DNA of 64,000 nt from Tepidiforma sp. (GCF_026003995.1 NZ_BPIG01000004.1:124001-188000); one strand, 5' to 3'. Counted from the stretch's first letter, positions 20,853 through 31,225 are shown. Notes: generated from the sequence alone by a model not told the origin. Numbers and translations are program-made.

Positions 20853-21929
20853 ATGACGCTCGACCTCGACCCGGGCACGGCGGCGCTGGGGAACCCGCGG
20901 CTGATCGCGGCGATCATCGCCGAGATGGATGGCGGGGCGATCCCGTTCCAGCGGTTCATGGAGCTGGCGCTCTACCACCCGGAGCACGGCTACTATCGGA
21001 AGCGGGGGCGCATCGGCCGGCAGGGCGACTTCCTGACGAGCCCGGCGGTGCACCCGATGTTCGGCTGGGCAGTGGCCGGCTGGGCGCGGGAGGTGTGGCG
21101 GCGGCTGGGCGAGCCGGGGGAGTTCACCATCTTCGAGCCGGGCGCGGGCGAGGGGCACCTCGCGAGGGCGGTGCTCGACTGGGCGGAGGGGCGCGACCCG
21201 GCGTTCGCCCACGCACTTCGTTATGTCGCTATCGAACCGAACAGCCCGGGCGACGACCCGCGGGTCGACTGGCGGGTGCCGCCGGTGGCGCCAGCGGCGG
21301 CAGGGGTCGTCGTGGCGAACGAGCTGTTCGACGCCTTCCCGGTGCGGGTGTTCGAAGGCTCGCCGCGGGGGCCGGTGGAGGTGTACGTGCGCTGGGACGG
21401 CGAGCAGTTCGTCGAGGAGCGCGGGCCGATTGCGACGATCGACGATGCGCCGGCCGAGGGGCGGTTCGAAGTGAACCCGGCGGCCTACCCGGCGATGGTC
21501 AGCCTCTGCGGGCTGGTGGAGCGCGGGGCGGTGCTGGTGTTCGATTACGGCTACCCGCAGGAGGAGCTGTGGGCGCCGTGGCGGCGGCAGGGGACGCTGC
21601 TCTGCTTCTACCGACATACGGCGCACGAGAACCCGTACATCCACGTCGGCGAGCAGGATCTGACGTCGCACGTGAACCTGTCGGAGCTGCTGACGGCGCT
21701 GGAGGACGCGGGGATGCAGCCGTGGGGGCCGGTCTCGCAGCAGGAGTTCCTGTACAGCGTCGGGCTGGGCGGGCTGGTGGAAGCGGCGCGGGGCGACTTG
21801 CAGGAGTACTTCACGCGGCGGCGCGCGCTCGAGCACCTGACGGACGGCGCCGGGCTCGGGCGCATCCGGGTCATCGCCGGGACGCGCGGCGTCGAGGGCA
21901 CGCTGCCGGGGTTCGAGCCGCTGCCGTGA
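20853..21929 (+). CDS. SAM-dependent methyltransferase, MidA/NDUFAF7 family
   Basis: IPFQRFMELALYHPEHGYYRKRGRIGRQGDFLTSPAVHPMFG. Confidence 0.93.
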   Translation: MTLDLDPGTAALGNPRLIAAIIAEMDGGAIPFQRFMELALYHPEHGYYRKRGRIGRQGDFLTSPAVHPMFGWAVAGWAREVWRRLGEPGEFTIFEPGAGEGHLARAVLDWAEGRDPAFAHALRYVAIEPNSPGDDPRVDWRVPPVAPAAAGVVVANELFDAFPVRVFEGSPRGPVEVYVRWDGEQFVEERGPIATIDDAPAEGRFEVNPAAYPAMVSLCGLVERGAVLVFDYGYPQEELWAPWRRQGTLLCFYRHTAHENPYIHVGEQDLTSHVNLSELLTALEDAGMQPWGPVSQQEFLYSVGLGGLVEAARGDLQEYFTRRRALEHLTDGAGLGRIRVIAGTRGVEGTLPGFEPLP

Positions 21930-22438
21930 GCGGGCACGCGAACGGTCAGGAGCCGCCGCTCCGGGGGCCGGTGCAGCCGGGCGAGCCGGCGCCGGATTTC
22001 GAGCTGCCGGCGGTGCCGGACGGCGGCGAGCCGTTCACGGTCCGGCTCCGGGAGCTGCTGCCAAAAGGGCGGGTGCTGCTGATTTTTTACCAGGACGACG
22101 GGATGCCGATCTGCACGAGCGAGCTGAAGGCCTTCGCGCAGGAGTACGAGACGCTGCGGCAGGCCGGCGTGCAGGTGTTCGGCATCAACACGAACGGGAT
22201 CGGCTCGCACGCGAAGTTCCACGAGCGCGACCATTTCCCGTTTCCGCTCATCAGCGACTTTTACGGAGAGGCGGTGAAGGCGTACGGCTTTTGGGACCAG
22301 GAGGAGCGGAAGTCGCGCCGCGGCGTGGTCGTGATCGGGCAGGACGGGCGGGTGGCGTACGTGCTGCCGCACTTCAACCCGGGCAGCCTGTCGGCCTTCG
22401 AAGGGGTGTTCCGGGCGCTGGGGCTGTTCGACGGCTGA
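21926..22438 (+). CDS. Peroxiredoxin/redoxin domain protein
   Basis: GEPAPDFELPAVPDG..LIFYQDDGMPICTSELKAFAQEY; GTG start in GTGA overlap. Confidence 0.85.
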   Translation: MSGHANGQEPPLRGPVQPGEPAPDFELPAVPDGGEPFTVRLRELLPKGRVLLIFYQDDGMPICTSELKAFAQEYETLRQAGVQVFGINTNGIGSHAKFHERDHFPFPLISDFYGEAVKAYGFWDQEERKSRRGVVVIGQDGRVAYVLPHFNPGSLSAFEGVFRALGLFDG

Positions 22439-22822
22439 TCAGCCGGGGAGGCCGCGGGCGCGGAGCGCGGCGCGGATGTCCCGCTGGCGTTCGATGCAGG
22501 GAACTTCGAGCGGGTGGCGGCTGTGGCGGAAGCCAGACTGGAGCTGGCCGAGCAGGTAGCGGGCGTAGAACCGGGGCCGGCCCATCTCGCGGACCTGGGT
22601 GAGGTGGAGCGCTTCGTGGGCGATGAGGGCGAGGCCGGCGGCCGTATCCGGCCGGTAGCCGCCGGCGCGGAAGAAGACGAACGGCGCGAAGGTGATGGCC
22701 GTCTTGCCGAGCAGGGCGGGAATCCAGCGCCAGGGCCAGCCGGTGACGATGCGCATCGCCTCGAGGTCGCGGCGAGGCACCCACTCGGCGAGGAGGTCGA
22801 TGGCCGGGGCCTCAAGGCGCAC
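22439..22822 (-). CDS. Small protein with HEALH metal-binding motif
   Basis: GLALIAHEALHLTQVREMGRPRFYARYLL; GTG 22822. Confidence 0.7.
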   Translation of the reverse strand: MRLEAPAIDLLAEWVPRRDLEAMRIVTGWPWRWIPALLGKTAITFAPFVFFRAGGYRPDTAAGLALIAHEALHLTQVREMGRPRFYARYLLGQLQSGFRHSRHPLEVPCIERQRDIRAALRARGLPG

Positions 22823-25800
22823 GGCGGAGGTCCCGGGCGAGGATGTCGGCGGCGAGGCGGTCCTGGTCGACGCGGTAGATGACGTTCGGGCCGTCGCGGA
22901 AGACCTCGGTGAGGGCCGGCATGGCGGCGAACTTCGCGAGGCCCGCTTCGGTGCCGTGGACGCGCTCCTCGGTGCCAACGACGACGTAGCGGACATCATA
23001 TTTGCGGAGGAAGCGCTCGGCGCGGTCGGTGGAGGGGTCGGTGTAGAAGAGCTGGACGTCGGTGCGGCGCTCCTGGACGAGGTGGGCGTAGTCGGTGCGC
23101 TGCTGGATTTGGTGCCAGTCCCAGCCGATGACGGCGGGAAGGCCGGTGTACTGGGAGATGCGGCCAGTCCAGCGGTAGAGCGGGCCGACGGCTTCGACGA
23201 TGACCGGCGAGCCTTCGACGTTCTGGCGGAGCCATGCGATGAGCGGGAGGTCTTCATCGAGGCGGAAGGTGACGTCGTCGGCCGGGGTCGCGTCGCTGCG
23301 GGGCTCGGTGAAGACGCCGTGTTCGAAAAAGGCGAAGCCGTTGAGCGTGAGGGGTGTGTCGCCGAAGCGGGCCTCCTGGCGGGCGCGGGTGCCGGAGACG
23401 AGGAAGAGGCTGGAGGCGACGACGACGGCGGCGAGCGCGGCGAGGGCGAGCCCGGCAGCCCCGCGGGCCGGCACTGCCGCCCCGCGGGCGCGTTCGACGA
23501 GGCCGCGGACGGTGTACCAGGCGGCGTAGCCGCCGCCGAGCGCGAAGAGGTGCCACGCCTGGAGGCTGAACTTGAAGACGGTGTTCATCCGCACGATGTC
23601 GTTCTTCAGGGTGACGATATCGACGCCAGCGGCGATGGCGACCGCGAGCGCGAGGAAGAGCGTGGCGATGAGCCGCGGGACGTCGCGCTCGGACGCGCGC
23701 AGGTCGAGCCAGGCGAGGTTCATCAGGAAGGCCAGGGCGGCCAGCGCCATGGCGACGGTGGCGAGGCCGAAGGGCCACGTGAAGGCGATGAGCCCTGCGA
23801 GGAAGACGGCGAGGGAGACGAGCTCGAGACGGCCGGCGACGACCGCGAGCACCGGGTTGCGCCCGGGGTCGAAGCCGCGGGCTTCGAGTTCTTCGCGGCA
23901 GCGCAGGGCGACGAACGCTGCCGTGAGCGCGAGGAACACGCCGTACTGGACGACGAACTGGTGGAGCGGCGTGGTCGCCGGGGCGCGGGTGATGCCGGGG
24001 TCGAAGGTTTCGAAGCGGGCGTTGTAGGGGGCGAACGCGGCGGCGGCGACGAGGCCGGCGAGCGCGAGCTGACCGAGAACCGTCCAGGCGCGGCGCTCGG
24101 CTGAGCCGGGCGCGAGGAGCCCGGCGAGGGCGATGGCGCCGGCGGCGAGGAGCGCGGCGGTCGGGAAGTCCCAGGTGTGGACGGTGCGGATGAGGCCGAT
24201 GAAAAGGCCCGCGACGGCAGCCAGCACCCACGGGCGAAGCCGATCGCCGCGCGCGGCGGAGAGCGCGAGCGCCGCGCCGGTGCCTGCAAGGCTGACGAAG
24301 AAGGGGATCCCCATCAGATGGGGGTGGAGGTCGGCGAAGAGGAACGACCAGTAGGGGAACTCGGTGATATCGAAGCTGCCGAAGTGGACGCGGGAGCTGC
24401 GCCACCAGTCGAAGGGCGGGAGCTGCGCGCCGCCGAAAAGCCAGCGCCAGAGGCCGCCCGCGAACCCGACGGCGCCGCCGAGGACCGGCGTGCCCGAGGC
24501 GAACGACCACTGGTTGAGCGCCTGGAGCCGTTCGACCCACTGGTGGGCGGCATCGAGGTTGCCGATGGCGACGAGGAGGAAGGCGGCGAACGCGCCGGCG
24601 AGGAGCGGTTCGGCGGCGCGCCGCCGGACGGCGGCAATGGATGGGGCCGCCGCGCCCACGAGGCCGCTGATGATGGCGAAGGCAGCGGCGGCAGCCGTGG
24701 CGGCGAAGGTAGGCACGCCCAGGTTGAAGGCGTATTCGGGCAGGATGCCGAAGGCGCGCACCGGCACGGCGAGGTAGAACCACCCCATGTAGTAGTAGTT
24801 GAGGCTGCCGCCGGCGAACCAGGGGTCGTAGGGCGGGAGGATGGTGGAGCGGACGACGGCCGTGAAGTAGGCGACCTCCATCGGCTTTTCCCCGCCCTGG
24901 GGATGGTGCCAGAGGTCCGGGTTCGCCATGCGGAGGAGGAGGAAGGCGGCAAAGGCGAGGAGGAAGACGGCCTCGGCGGCGAGCCAGTTGCGCCGCTGGC
25001 CGCGGAGGTCGTCGCGCAGGGCGCTGCGGCGGAGGAGGCCGACGGCAACGCCGCCCGCGAGGACCGCGGCAAACGCGGCCCATGCGAGGCCTTTCGAGAA
25101 GTGGAACGGCCCCCAGGCGACGGCCATCCAGGTGAAGAGAACGACCGCGAGCGGGCCGAAGAGCTTCGCGAGGCCGTACCCGCGGCCGGCGAACGGGCGA
25201 AAGAGCCAGGTGACCCACGGCACGGCGGCGAGGCTCGCGGCCTGGAGCCAGAGCAGCCACCAGACCCATGCGGTGCGGTTCATCCAGCCGGGGGCATCGA
25301 AAACGTCCGCGAAGGTGCCGCCGGACTGCTGGATTTCGGCCTCGGCGGCGGTGAACTGGAGGCCGTTCGAGCGGCCCTGGCGGGGGAGGAGGTTCACGGC
25401 GGCCTCCGGGCGCGCCTCGCTGAGGAGGGCGTAGGCGCGGGCAGGGTCGAAGGCCGCGGTCTTCCGGTAGATGCGGACCTCGGGGTGGTCGTAGACGGTG
25501 AACGACTCCTCGGCGCCGGAATCGTCGACCGAGATGCTGAGGAACGAGGGGTGGACGGTGAAGGTCGCGACGCGTTGGAAGCCGAGGTCGCCGGATTCGA
25601 GGAGCTGGTAGTAGCGGATGGTGGCCGGGTATTCCCGCTCGAGCTTCGTGACCGAGTCGCGGATGCGGTTGGAAGTGACCGCGACGTAGTCGGCGCCGGC
25701 GAGGCCGGCCTTCGCGGGGTCGCCAGGGACGCCGAAGACGAGGTCGCGGATTTTTTCCGGCGAGTCGGTGCGGTACATGTCGAGTTCGACGAGGCGGTAC

Positions 25801-27356
25801 GCACGGGGACGGCCGGGGAGGTCCCAGGGCACGGGGTCGTCCCAGATCTCTGTGGTGATGGCGCTGCCGGGCGGGACGTTCGCGTAGACCCAGCGGGTGG
25901 CGGCGATGCGGGGGTGCTCTTCGAGGTAGACGCGCTGGAAGGCGAGCGCCCACCAGGCCGAGGCCCCGAGGACGATGGCGAGCGCCGCAAACGCGAGGAC
26001 GCGGGCGCGCGGCGGGGGCAGGGATACGCGAACGCGGCCGCGGGGGAGCGAGAGGCCGGCGCGGCTGCGCTCGAGCAGCTGGAGCAGGCCCCACGCGGCG
26101 AAGAGGCAGAGGACGGGGTACATCGGCAGGAAGTAGCGCATGAACGCGACGAAGCGCGGCCCCCAGAAGCCGAAGAGGAGCAGGGCGAAGGCGAGCGGCA
26201 GGACGAGGACGAGGTCGCGGGAACGGGCGGTTCGAACCGCGGCTGCGATGAGGCCGGCGAATGCGGCGGCGGCGAGGACGGGACCGAGGCCCCAGAGGGT
26301 GATATTGCGGAGGGCCGTGAGGAACGGCGTCGTGCCCGCGAACTGGATGAACGGCGGGTAGTCGACGTTGCCCTGCTGGAAGTCGCGTTCGCGCTGGATG
26401 TCGTCCCACCACCGCTGGTTGAGGGCGAAATCCCATACGTGGGGGCCGGCGAAGGCGTAGGGCTGGGCGACGCGGAAGACGAGGAGCGAGACAGCGCCAG
26501 CGAGGCAGAGCATGGAGAGGTCGCTCAGCCAGGCCGAGCCGTGGCGGGGAGGCGGCTCGCTCCCGTCCCATCGGGCGGCGAGACGGCGGAGGTCATAGAG
26601 CGCGATGCGGACGGCAAAGGCGAGGACGGGGATGGCGGCGAAGATCGCGCCGTTGACCTTGCAGGCCGTGGCGAGGCCGATGCTGGCGCCGAAGCCGATG
26701 GCGAGCCACCAGGCGCGAGGGCCTTCGGCGCGCACCCAGTGGACGGAGAGGAGGAGGGTGAGGAGGGCGAAGACGTTGAGGTAAGGGTCCATCGCCCAGA
26801 AGTGGGCGAGCTGGGTCGGAAGGACGGCGAGGGCGTAGAGGAGGGCCGCGAGGAGGCCGAGGCGGCGGCTGCCGAGGGCGCTGCCGAGGAGGAAGACGAG
26901 GAGGATGGCGAGCGCATCGAAGGCGGCCGTCACCTGCCGGCCGGAGACGACCGTCGCGGCGTACGAGTTGCCCGGCCCGGGCGGGTCGTCGCCGCGGAGG
27001 GTGGCGACGGCTTTGACGAGGAAGAGCGGGAAGGTGCCGTAGACGTAGGAGTTGGTTTCGCCGTCGTTGTAGGGGTTGAGCGGCGAGCGGGCGGTATCGA
27101 AGTAGCCGCCGACGCTGCCGGGCCAGTCGATGCGGTTCGCGACGAGGGAGAGGAACCGCTCATCGGGGTGCATCTGGAGGGGATAAGCGGCCTCCGCCGG
27201 CCGGTCCCAGCCGAGGCCGTGGAAGCGGAGGACAGCCCCAAGGAGCAGGACGGCCGCGAGCCCTGCCTGCCACGTGAGGAGGCGCGCGATGGGGCCGGAC
27301 CGCAGGGCGGCGAGGCGGCCGCGGGCGGGCGTGACGGCGGGGGAGGTCTCGGCCAC
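22812..27356 (-). CDS. Fused GT39-like glycosyltransferase / DUF2298 polytopic membrane protein (1514 aa)
   Basis: N-half HPDERFLSLVANRIDWPG..; C-half WWRSSRVHFGSFDITEFPYWSFLFADLHPHLMGIPFFV. Confidence 0.9.
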   Translation of the reverse strand: MAETSPAVTPARGRLAALRSGPIARLLTWQAGLAAVLLLGAVLRFHGLGWDRPAEAAYPLQMHPDERFLSLVANRIDWPGSVGGYFDTARSPLNPYNDGETNSYVYGTFPLFLVKAVATLRGDDPPGPGNSYAATVVSGRQVTAAFDALAILLVFLLGSALGSRRLGLLAALLYALAVLPTQLAHFWAMDPYLNVFALLTLLLSVHWVRAEGPRAWWLAIGFGASIGLATACKVNGAIFAAIPVLAFAVRIALYDLRRLAARWDGSEPPPRHGSAWLSDLSMLCLAGAVSLLVFRVAQPYAFAGPHVWDFALNQRWWDDIQRERDFQQGNVDYPPFIQFAGTTPFLTALRNITLWGLGPVLAAAAFAGLIAAAVRTARSRDLVLVLPLAFALLLFGFWGPRFVAFMRYFLPMYPVLCLFAAWGLLQLLERSRAGLSLPRGRVRVSLPPPRARVLAFAALAIVLGASAWWALAFQRVYLEEHPRIAATRWVYANVPPGSAITTEIWDDPVPWDLPGRPRAYRLVELDMYRTDSPEKIRDLVFGVPGDPAKAGLAGADYVAVTSNRIRDSVTKLEREYPATIRYYQLLESGDLGFQRVATFTVHPSFLSISVDDSGAEESFTVYDHPEVRIYRKTAAFDPARAYALLSEARPEAAVNLLPRQGRSNGLQFTAAEAEIQQSGGTFADVFDAPGWMNRTAWVWWLLWLQAASLAAVPWVTWLFRPFAGRGYGLAKLFGPLAVVLFTWMAVAWGPFHFSKGLAWAAFAAVLAGGVAVGLLRRSALRDDLRGQRRNWLAAEAVFLLAFAAFLLLRMANPDLWHHPQGGEKPMEVAYFTAVVRSTILPPYDPWFAGGSLNYYYMGWFYLAVPVRAFGILPEYAFNLGVPTFAATAAAAAFAIISGLVGAAAPSIAAVRRRAAEPLLAGAFAAFLLVAIGNLDAAHQWVERLQALNQWSFASGTPVLGGAVGFAGGLWRWLFGGAQLPPFDWWRSSRVHFGSFDITEFPYWSFLFADLHPHLMGIPFFVSLAGTGAALALSAARGDRLRPWVLAAVAGLFIGLIRTVHTWDFPTAALLAAGAIALAGLLAPGSAERRAWTVLGQLALAGLVAAAAFAPYNARFETFDPGITRAPATTPLHQFVVQYGVFLALTAAFVALRCREELEARGFDPGRNPVLAVVAGRLELVSLAVFLAGLIAFTWPFGLATVAMALAALAFLMNLAWLDLRASERDVPRLIATLFLALAVAIAAGVDIVTLKNDIVRMNTVFKFSLQAWHLFALGGGYAAWYTVRGLVERARGAAVPARGAAGLALAALAAVVVASSLFLVSGTRARQEARFGDTPLTLNGFAFFEHGVFTEPRSDATPADDVTFRLDEDLPLIAWLRQNVEGSPVIVEAVGPLYRWTGRISQYTGLPAVIGWDWHQIQQRTDYAHLVQERRTDVQLFYTDPSTDRAERFLRKYDVRYVVVGTEERVHGTEAGLAKFAAMPALTEVFRDGPNVIYRVDQDRLAADILARDLRRAP

Positions 27357-27416
27357 GCGCTCCTCCAGTGGTGGGCTACAGGATACGGCCGGCGGACGTT
27401 CGGGACAGGAAACGGG

Positions 27417-28709
27417 TCAGGCGCCGGGCGGGGCGGCGCCGGCGACCCCGGCGGCGCGGAGCCGGGCGACCTCGGCCCCGTCGAAACCCAGCTCAGCGAG
27501 CACCTCGTCGGTGTGCTCGTCGAGGAGAGGCGGATGGCGCCCGGCGGGCGCGGCGCTGCCCTCGACGCGGACGGCAGGGCCGAACGTGCGGTAGGCGCCG
27601 AAGAGCGGGTGTTCGAGCTCGACGACGAAGCCGTTGTCCACGAGCTGGGGGTGGAACATCGCCTCTGGCGGGAAGTTGAGCGGGCCGCAGGGGACGCCGC
27701 CGGCGCGGAGGCGCTCGAGCCAGCTTGCGGTCGTATCGGCGGCGAAGCGAGCTTCGGCGTCGGCGACGAGCGCGGCGAGGCGGTCAGCGGCGCCGGGGGC
27801 GTCGAAATCCCAGCCGGGCTCGGTCCGCGGGTCGTGGAGGCCGGTGACGGCGCGGAAGCGGGCGTTGAGGGCGGGGCTCAGGCAGCCGACGGCGACGAAG
27901 CCGTCGCTCGTGCGGTAGACGCGGAAGTAGATGTTGGCGGCGCTGCCGCGGAGGTAGGTCTGCTCGTAGATGCGGCGCTGGGCTTCGAAATCAGCGCCGG
28001 CTGCGCGGGCGGCGGCGAGCGCAGCGCGGAAGGCCTCGTCGCGGGGCGGGTCGGTGGCGGCGAACCAGCTGAGGAGCTGGTTGCCGAGGGCCATGGCGGT
28101 GCCGAGCAGCGAAGTTTCGAGGCGGAGCGGCTCGCCGGTGCGCTCGCGGTGGAGGAGGGCGGCAACGACGCCGAGGGCGCTGAAGGCGCCGGTCGCCATG
28201 TCGTTGAATGCCGGGCGGATGTTCATCGGCACGCCGCCGCGTTCGCGGGCCGTGGTGACGGAGAGGCCGGAGATGGCCTGGACGACCACGTCGTAGCCGG
28301 GGTCGCCGCCGAAGGGGCCGGCATGGCCGAGGGGCACGTGTTCGAGGAAAACGATGCGGGGGTTCCAGGTGCGGAGGTCATCGCAGGTGAGGCTGTAGCG
28401 GGGGAGGTCGGCCGGCTTGAGCGAGACGAGGACGGCATCGGCCCAGGCGACGAGGCGCTGGAGGACCGGGCGCGCGTCCTCGCGCGTGATATCGAGGCAG
28501 ACGGCGCGCTTGCCGCGGTTGACGAGGGTGTAGCCCTTGCTTTCGCCGGGGAGGATCGGCTCCATCGTGTGGCGGATGCCGTCGCCCTCCGGGGGCTCGA
28601 CTTTGATGACGTCGGCGCCGAGGTCGGCGAGGAGGAGGCCGGCGAACGGGACAGCGAGCGCCTGGGCGATTTCGAGGATGCGGTAGCCGGCGAGCGGTCC
28701 CCCGGGCAT
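27417..28709 (-). CDS. CaiB/BaiF CoA-transferase family protein
   Basis: MPGGPLAGYRILEIAQALAVPFAGLLLADLGADVIKVEPPEGD. Confidence 0.95.
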   Translation of the reverse strand: MPGGPLAGYRILEIAQALAVPFAGLLLADLGADVIKVEPPEGDGIRHTMEPILPGESKGYTLVNRGKRAVCLDITREDARPVLQRLVAWADAVLVSLKPADLPRYSLTCDDLRTWNPRIVFLEHVPLGHAGPFGGDPGYDVVVQAISGLSVTTARERGGVPMNIRPAFNDMATGAFSALGVVAALLHRERTGEPLRLETSLLGTAMALGNQLLSWFAATDPPRDEAFRAALAAARAAGADFEAQRRIYEQTYLRGSAANIYFRVYRTSDGFVAVGCLSPALNARFRAVTGLHDPRTEPGWDFDAPGAADRLAALVADAEARFAADTTASWLERLRAGGVPCGPLNFPPEAMFHPQLVDNGFVVELEHPLFGAYRTFGPAVRVEGSAAPAGRHPPLLDEHTDEVLAELGFDGAEVARLRAAGVAGAAPPGA

Positions 28710-28761
28710 GGCGCGGGATGATACGGGAGCCGGCGGCGCCCCGCGAGGGCGGGGAAACGGC

Positions 28762-28787
28762 CGCGCCCCCGCGGGTGCGGGGGCGCG
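28762..28787 (-). terminator. Terminator-like perfect hairpin downstream of gap
   Basis: cgcgcccccgc-gggt-gcgggggcgcg: 11-bp perfect stem, 4-nt loop; no T-tract. Confidence 0.6.
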
Positions 28788-28817
28788 ACGTGCCGTCCGG
28801 GAGCGCGGCGTGCCGGT

Positions 28818-29834
28818 TTAGAGGCCTTTTTCGGCGACGAAGGCGGCGAGGTCGCTGAGGCGGCAGGCGTAGCCCCATTCGTTGTCGTACCAGGCGGCGA
28901 CCTTCACGAGATTGCCGCCGACGACGTTGGTCGAGAGCCCGTCGACGATGGAGGAGCGCTCGTCGCCCTTCATGTCCATGGAGACGACGGGGTCCATGGT
29001 GATGCCGAGGATGCCCTTCATCTTCTCGGCGGCGGTCTCGCGAATGAGGTCGTTGAGGGCGTCCTTCGTGGTGTCCTTTTCGGTGAGGGCGACGACTTCG
29101 ACGATGGAGACGGTCGGGGTCGGGACGCGGTAGGCGAGGCCGTCGAGCTTGCCTTCGACTTCGGGGATGACGAGCTTGAGGGCGCGGGCCGCGCCGGTCG
29201 AGGTGGGGACGATGTTGAGGGCGCCGGCGCGCATTTCGCGGAGGTCGCTGCCGGCGGCCTTGTCGAGGATCTGCTGGGAGTTGGTGTAGGAATGGATGGT
29301 GGTCATCTGGCCTTTGACGAGGCCGAGGTTGTCGACGATGACCTTGACGACGGGCGCGAGGCCGTTGGTGGTGCAGGAGGCGTTGGAGATGACGTGGTGC
29401 TTCGCCGGGTCGTAGGCGTCGGGGTTGACGCCGAGGACGATGGTGACGTCCTCGTTCTTGGCGGGTGCGGAGATGATGACCTTCTTCACCGAATCGCGGC
29501 GGTGAGCGGCAGCCTTCGTGGCGTCGGTGAAGAGGCCGGTGGACTCGATGACGATGTCGGCGCCGACGGAGCCCCACGGGATGGCGCCGGGGTCGCGCTC
29601 CGCGAAGACGCGGACGGCACGGCCGTCGACGACGAGGGCGTCTTGCTCGGCGCGGACGTCGCGGTTCCAGCGGCCGTAGTTCGAGTCGTACTTCAGCAGG
29701 TTGGCATTGACGTCGGTGGCGACGAGGTCGTTGATGGCGACGACTTCGAGGGTGCCGGCGTAGCGGTCGGTGATGGCTTTGAAGACCTGACGGCCGATGC
29801 GGCCGAAGCCGTTGATGCCGATCCTGGTGACCAA
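28818..29834 (-). CDS. gap: Glyceraldehyde-3-phosphate dehydrogenase
   Basis: IGINGFGRIGRQVFKAI..VISNASCTTNGLAPV. Confidence 0.98.
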   Translation of the reverse strand: MVTRIGINGFGRIGRQVFKAITDRYAGTLEVVAINDLVATDVNANLLKYDSNYGRWNRDVRAEQDALVVDGRAVRVFAERDPGAIPWGSVGADIVIESTGLFTDATKAAAHRRDSVKKVIISAPAKNEDVTIVLGVNPDAYDPAKHHVISNASCTTNGLAPVVKVIVDNLGLVKGQMTTIHSYTNSQQILDKAAGSDLREMRAGALNIVPTSTGAARALKLVIPEVEGKLDGLAYRVPTPTVSIVEVVALTEKDTTKDALNDLIRETAAEKMKGILGITMDPVVSMDMKGDERSSIVDGLSTNVVGGNLVKVAAWYDNEWGYACRLSDLAAFVAEKGL

Positions 29835-29913
29835 GGGAGTCCCTCCGGGTGGGTGGTTCGTGTTCGTAGCCTAGCGGGCAGGCACTAACGTTCCACCCGC
29901 CGAACGGCCGGGT

Positions 29914-30234
29914 TCAGGAGAGCTTCACGGCCGTGCCGGAGGCGGTGATCATGAGCATCTGGCCGCCGACGGTTTCGTAATCGATTTTGACACCGACGAC
30001 GGCATCGGCGCCGAGCTGCTGGGCGTACTGGAGCATCTCGGCAACGGCGTGGTCGCGGCCTTTGCGGAGCTCTTCTTCGTACTTGCCGGAGCGGCCGCCG
30101 ACGATGTTGCGGAAGCCGGCAGCGATGTCTTTGAAGACGTTGACGCCGAGGATGACTTCACCGGCGACGAGGCCGAGGTACTGCTGGATGGGGCGGCCTT
30201 CGACGGTGTTGGTGGTGGTGAGGATGATGGCCAT
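29914..30234 (-). CDS. YbjQ/UPF0145 family protein
   Basis: [38 protein letters not shown]. Confidence 0.93.
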   Translation of the reverse strand: MAIILTTTNTVEGRPIQQYLGLVAGEVILGVNVFKDIAAGFRNIVGGRSGKYEEELRKGRDHAVAEMLQYAQQLGADAVVGVKIDYETVGGQMLMITASGTAVKLS

Positions 30235-30428
30235 GCGGAACCTCCGGGCGGGGATTGGGGCAGGGCGTATCCCCAGTCTAGCGGAGCGCGGCGTTTCCCG
30301 GGTGTTCACCTGACCTATCGATCGATAGTCTCCACATATGGATTTTTAGGAATCGATGCCGAATTGCGCCTACCTCGCGCAGCGCGGCCGGCCGATGCTG
30401 GGGGTGAACCCCGCGAAGGAGAACGACG

Positions 30429-30554
30429 ATGAAGCGGAAGCTGGTGACCTGCCCGAAGTGCGAGCTGGAATTCACCTCGAGCCGGGAGCAGACCTACTGC
30501 CCGGGCTGCCACGCGCTGGTGGAGCCGCGGGCGCGGGCGGCGGCCGGGCGCTAA
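30429..30554 (+). CDS. 41-aa zinc-ribbon microprotein
   Basis: Own translation MKRKLVTCPKCELEFTSSREQTYCPGCHALVEPRARAAAGR; aaggaga RBS. Confidence 0.65.
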   Translation: MKRKLVTCPKCELEFTSSREQTYCPGCHALVEPRARAAAGR

Positions 30555-31225
30555 CCGGCCGGGGCGCGGCCTTCCCAGCGGCGGAGGATCGCCTCGCGCA
30601 GCGCGGCTGGCGAGGCGACTTCGATGCCGCCGGGGTCGGGTTCGACGGACCAGGCGGCGGTGAAGGCGATGGCGCCGGCGCGCTCGGCCGCCGATCGTTC
30701 GAAGCGGCCGGGGGCCACGACGGCGGTTTCGGTGGCATGCGTTTCGAGCAGGGCGAGGCACTGCTCGAGCTGCCCGGCCGGGTCGAAACGGCCCTCCGGC
30801 GGCGGGACGATGAGCGAGAGGAAGCGGTCGAGGCCGGTGGACTCGGCGTGTTTCCGGGCGAGGCCGTAGGGCAGCCGGGTGAACGCCGCCATGTCGATCA
30901 GTTCGCCGCGGAGTTCATCGAGCGCCATGCCGATGCCGTCGAAGACGAGGAGGCGCTTGAGGGCGCTGCGGGCTGCGTACTGCTCGCAGAGCGCCTCGGC
31001 GGCGTCGCGCTCGCGCGGGTCATCGAGGAGGACCCGGAGCGCCTCGCGCCAGGGCCGCGTGTGGTAGGCGTCGGCGAGGTCGCGGGCAGAGAGCCGGCGG
31101 CCGGTGACGGCGGCGATGGCTTCTTCGATGGCGTAGGCGAAGGCGGGGCGGCTATCGACGAGGGCGCGGTCCAGGTCGAAGACGACGAGGCGCGGGCGCG
31201 GGCGGCCGCTGCCGACGAGGGGCAT
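30551..31225 (-). CDS. HAD family hydrolase
   Basis: PRLVVFDLDRALVDSRPAFAYAIEEAI. Confidence 0.85.
   Translation of the reverse strand: MPLVGSGRPRPRLVVFDLDRALVDSRPAFAYAIEEAIAAVTGRRLSARDLADAYHTRPWREALRVLLDDPRERDAAEALCEQYAARSALKRLLVFDGIGMALDELRGELIDMAAFTRLPYGLARKHAESTGLDRFLSLIVPPPEGRFDPAGQLEQCLALLETHATETAVVAPGRFERSAAERAGAIAFTAAWSVEPDPGGIEVASPAALREAILRRWEGRAPAG

Noticed and set aside
24177-28721. 1514-aa ORF on + strand (and similar: 57212-60250, 14152-16845, 8512-10917)
   Set aside because: Antisense to confidently identified genes; D/E/G/A/V-rich translation typical of the reverse strand of GC-rich coding DNA. The matching length of 1514 aa with the DUF2298 gene is coincidence.
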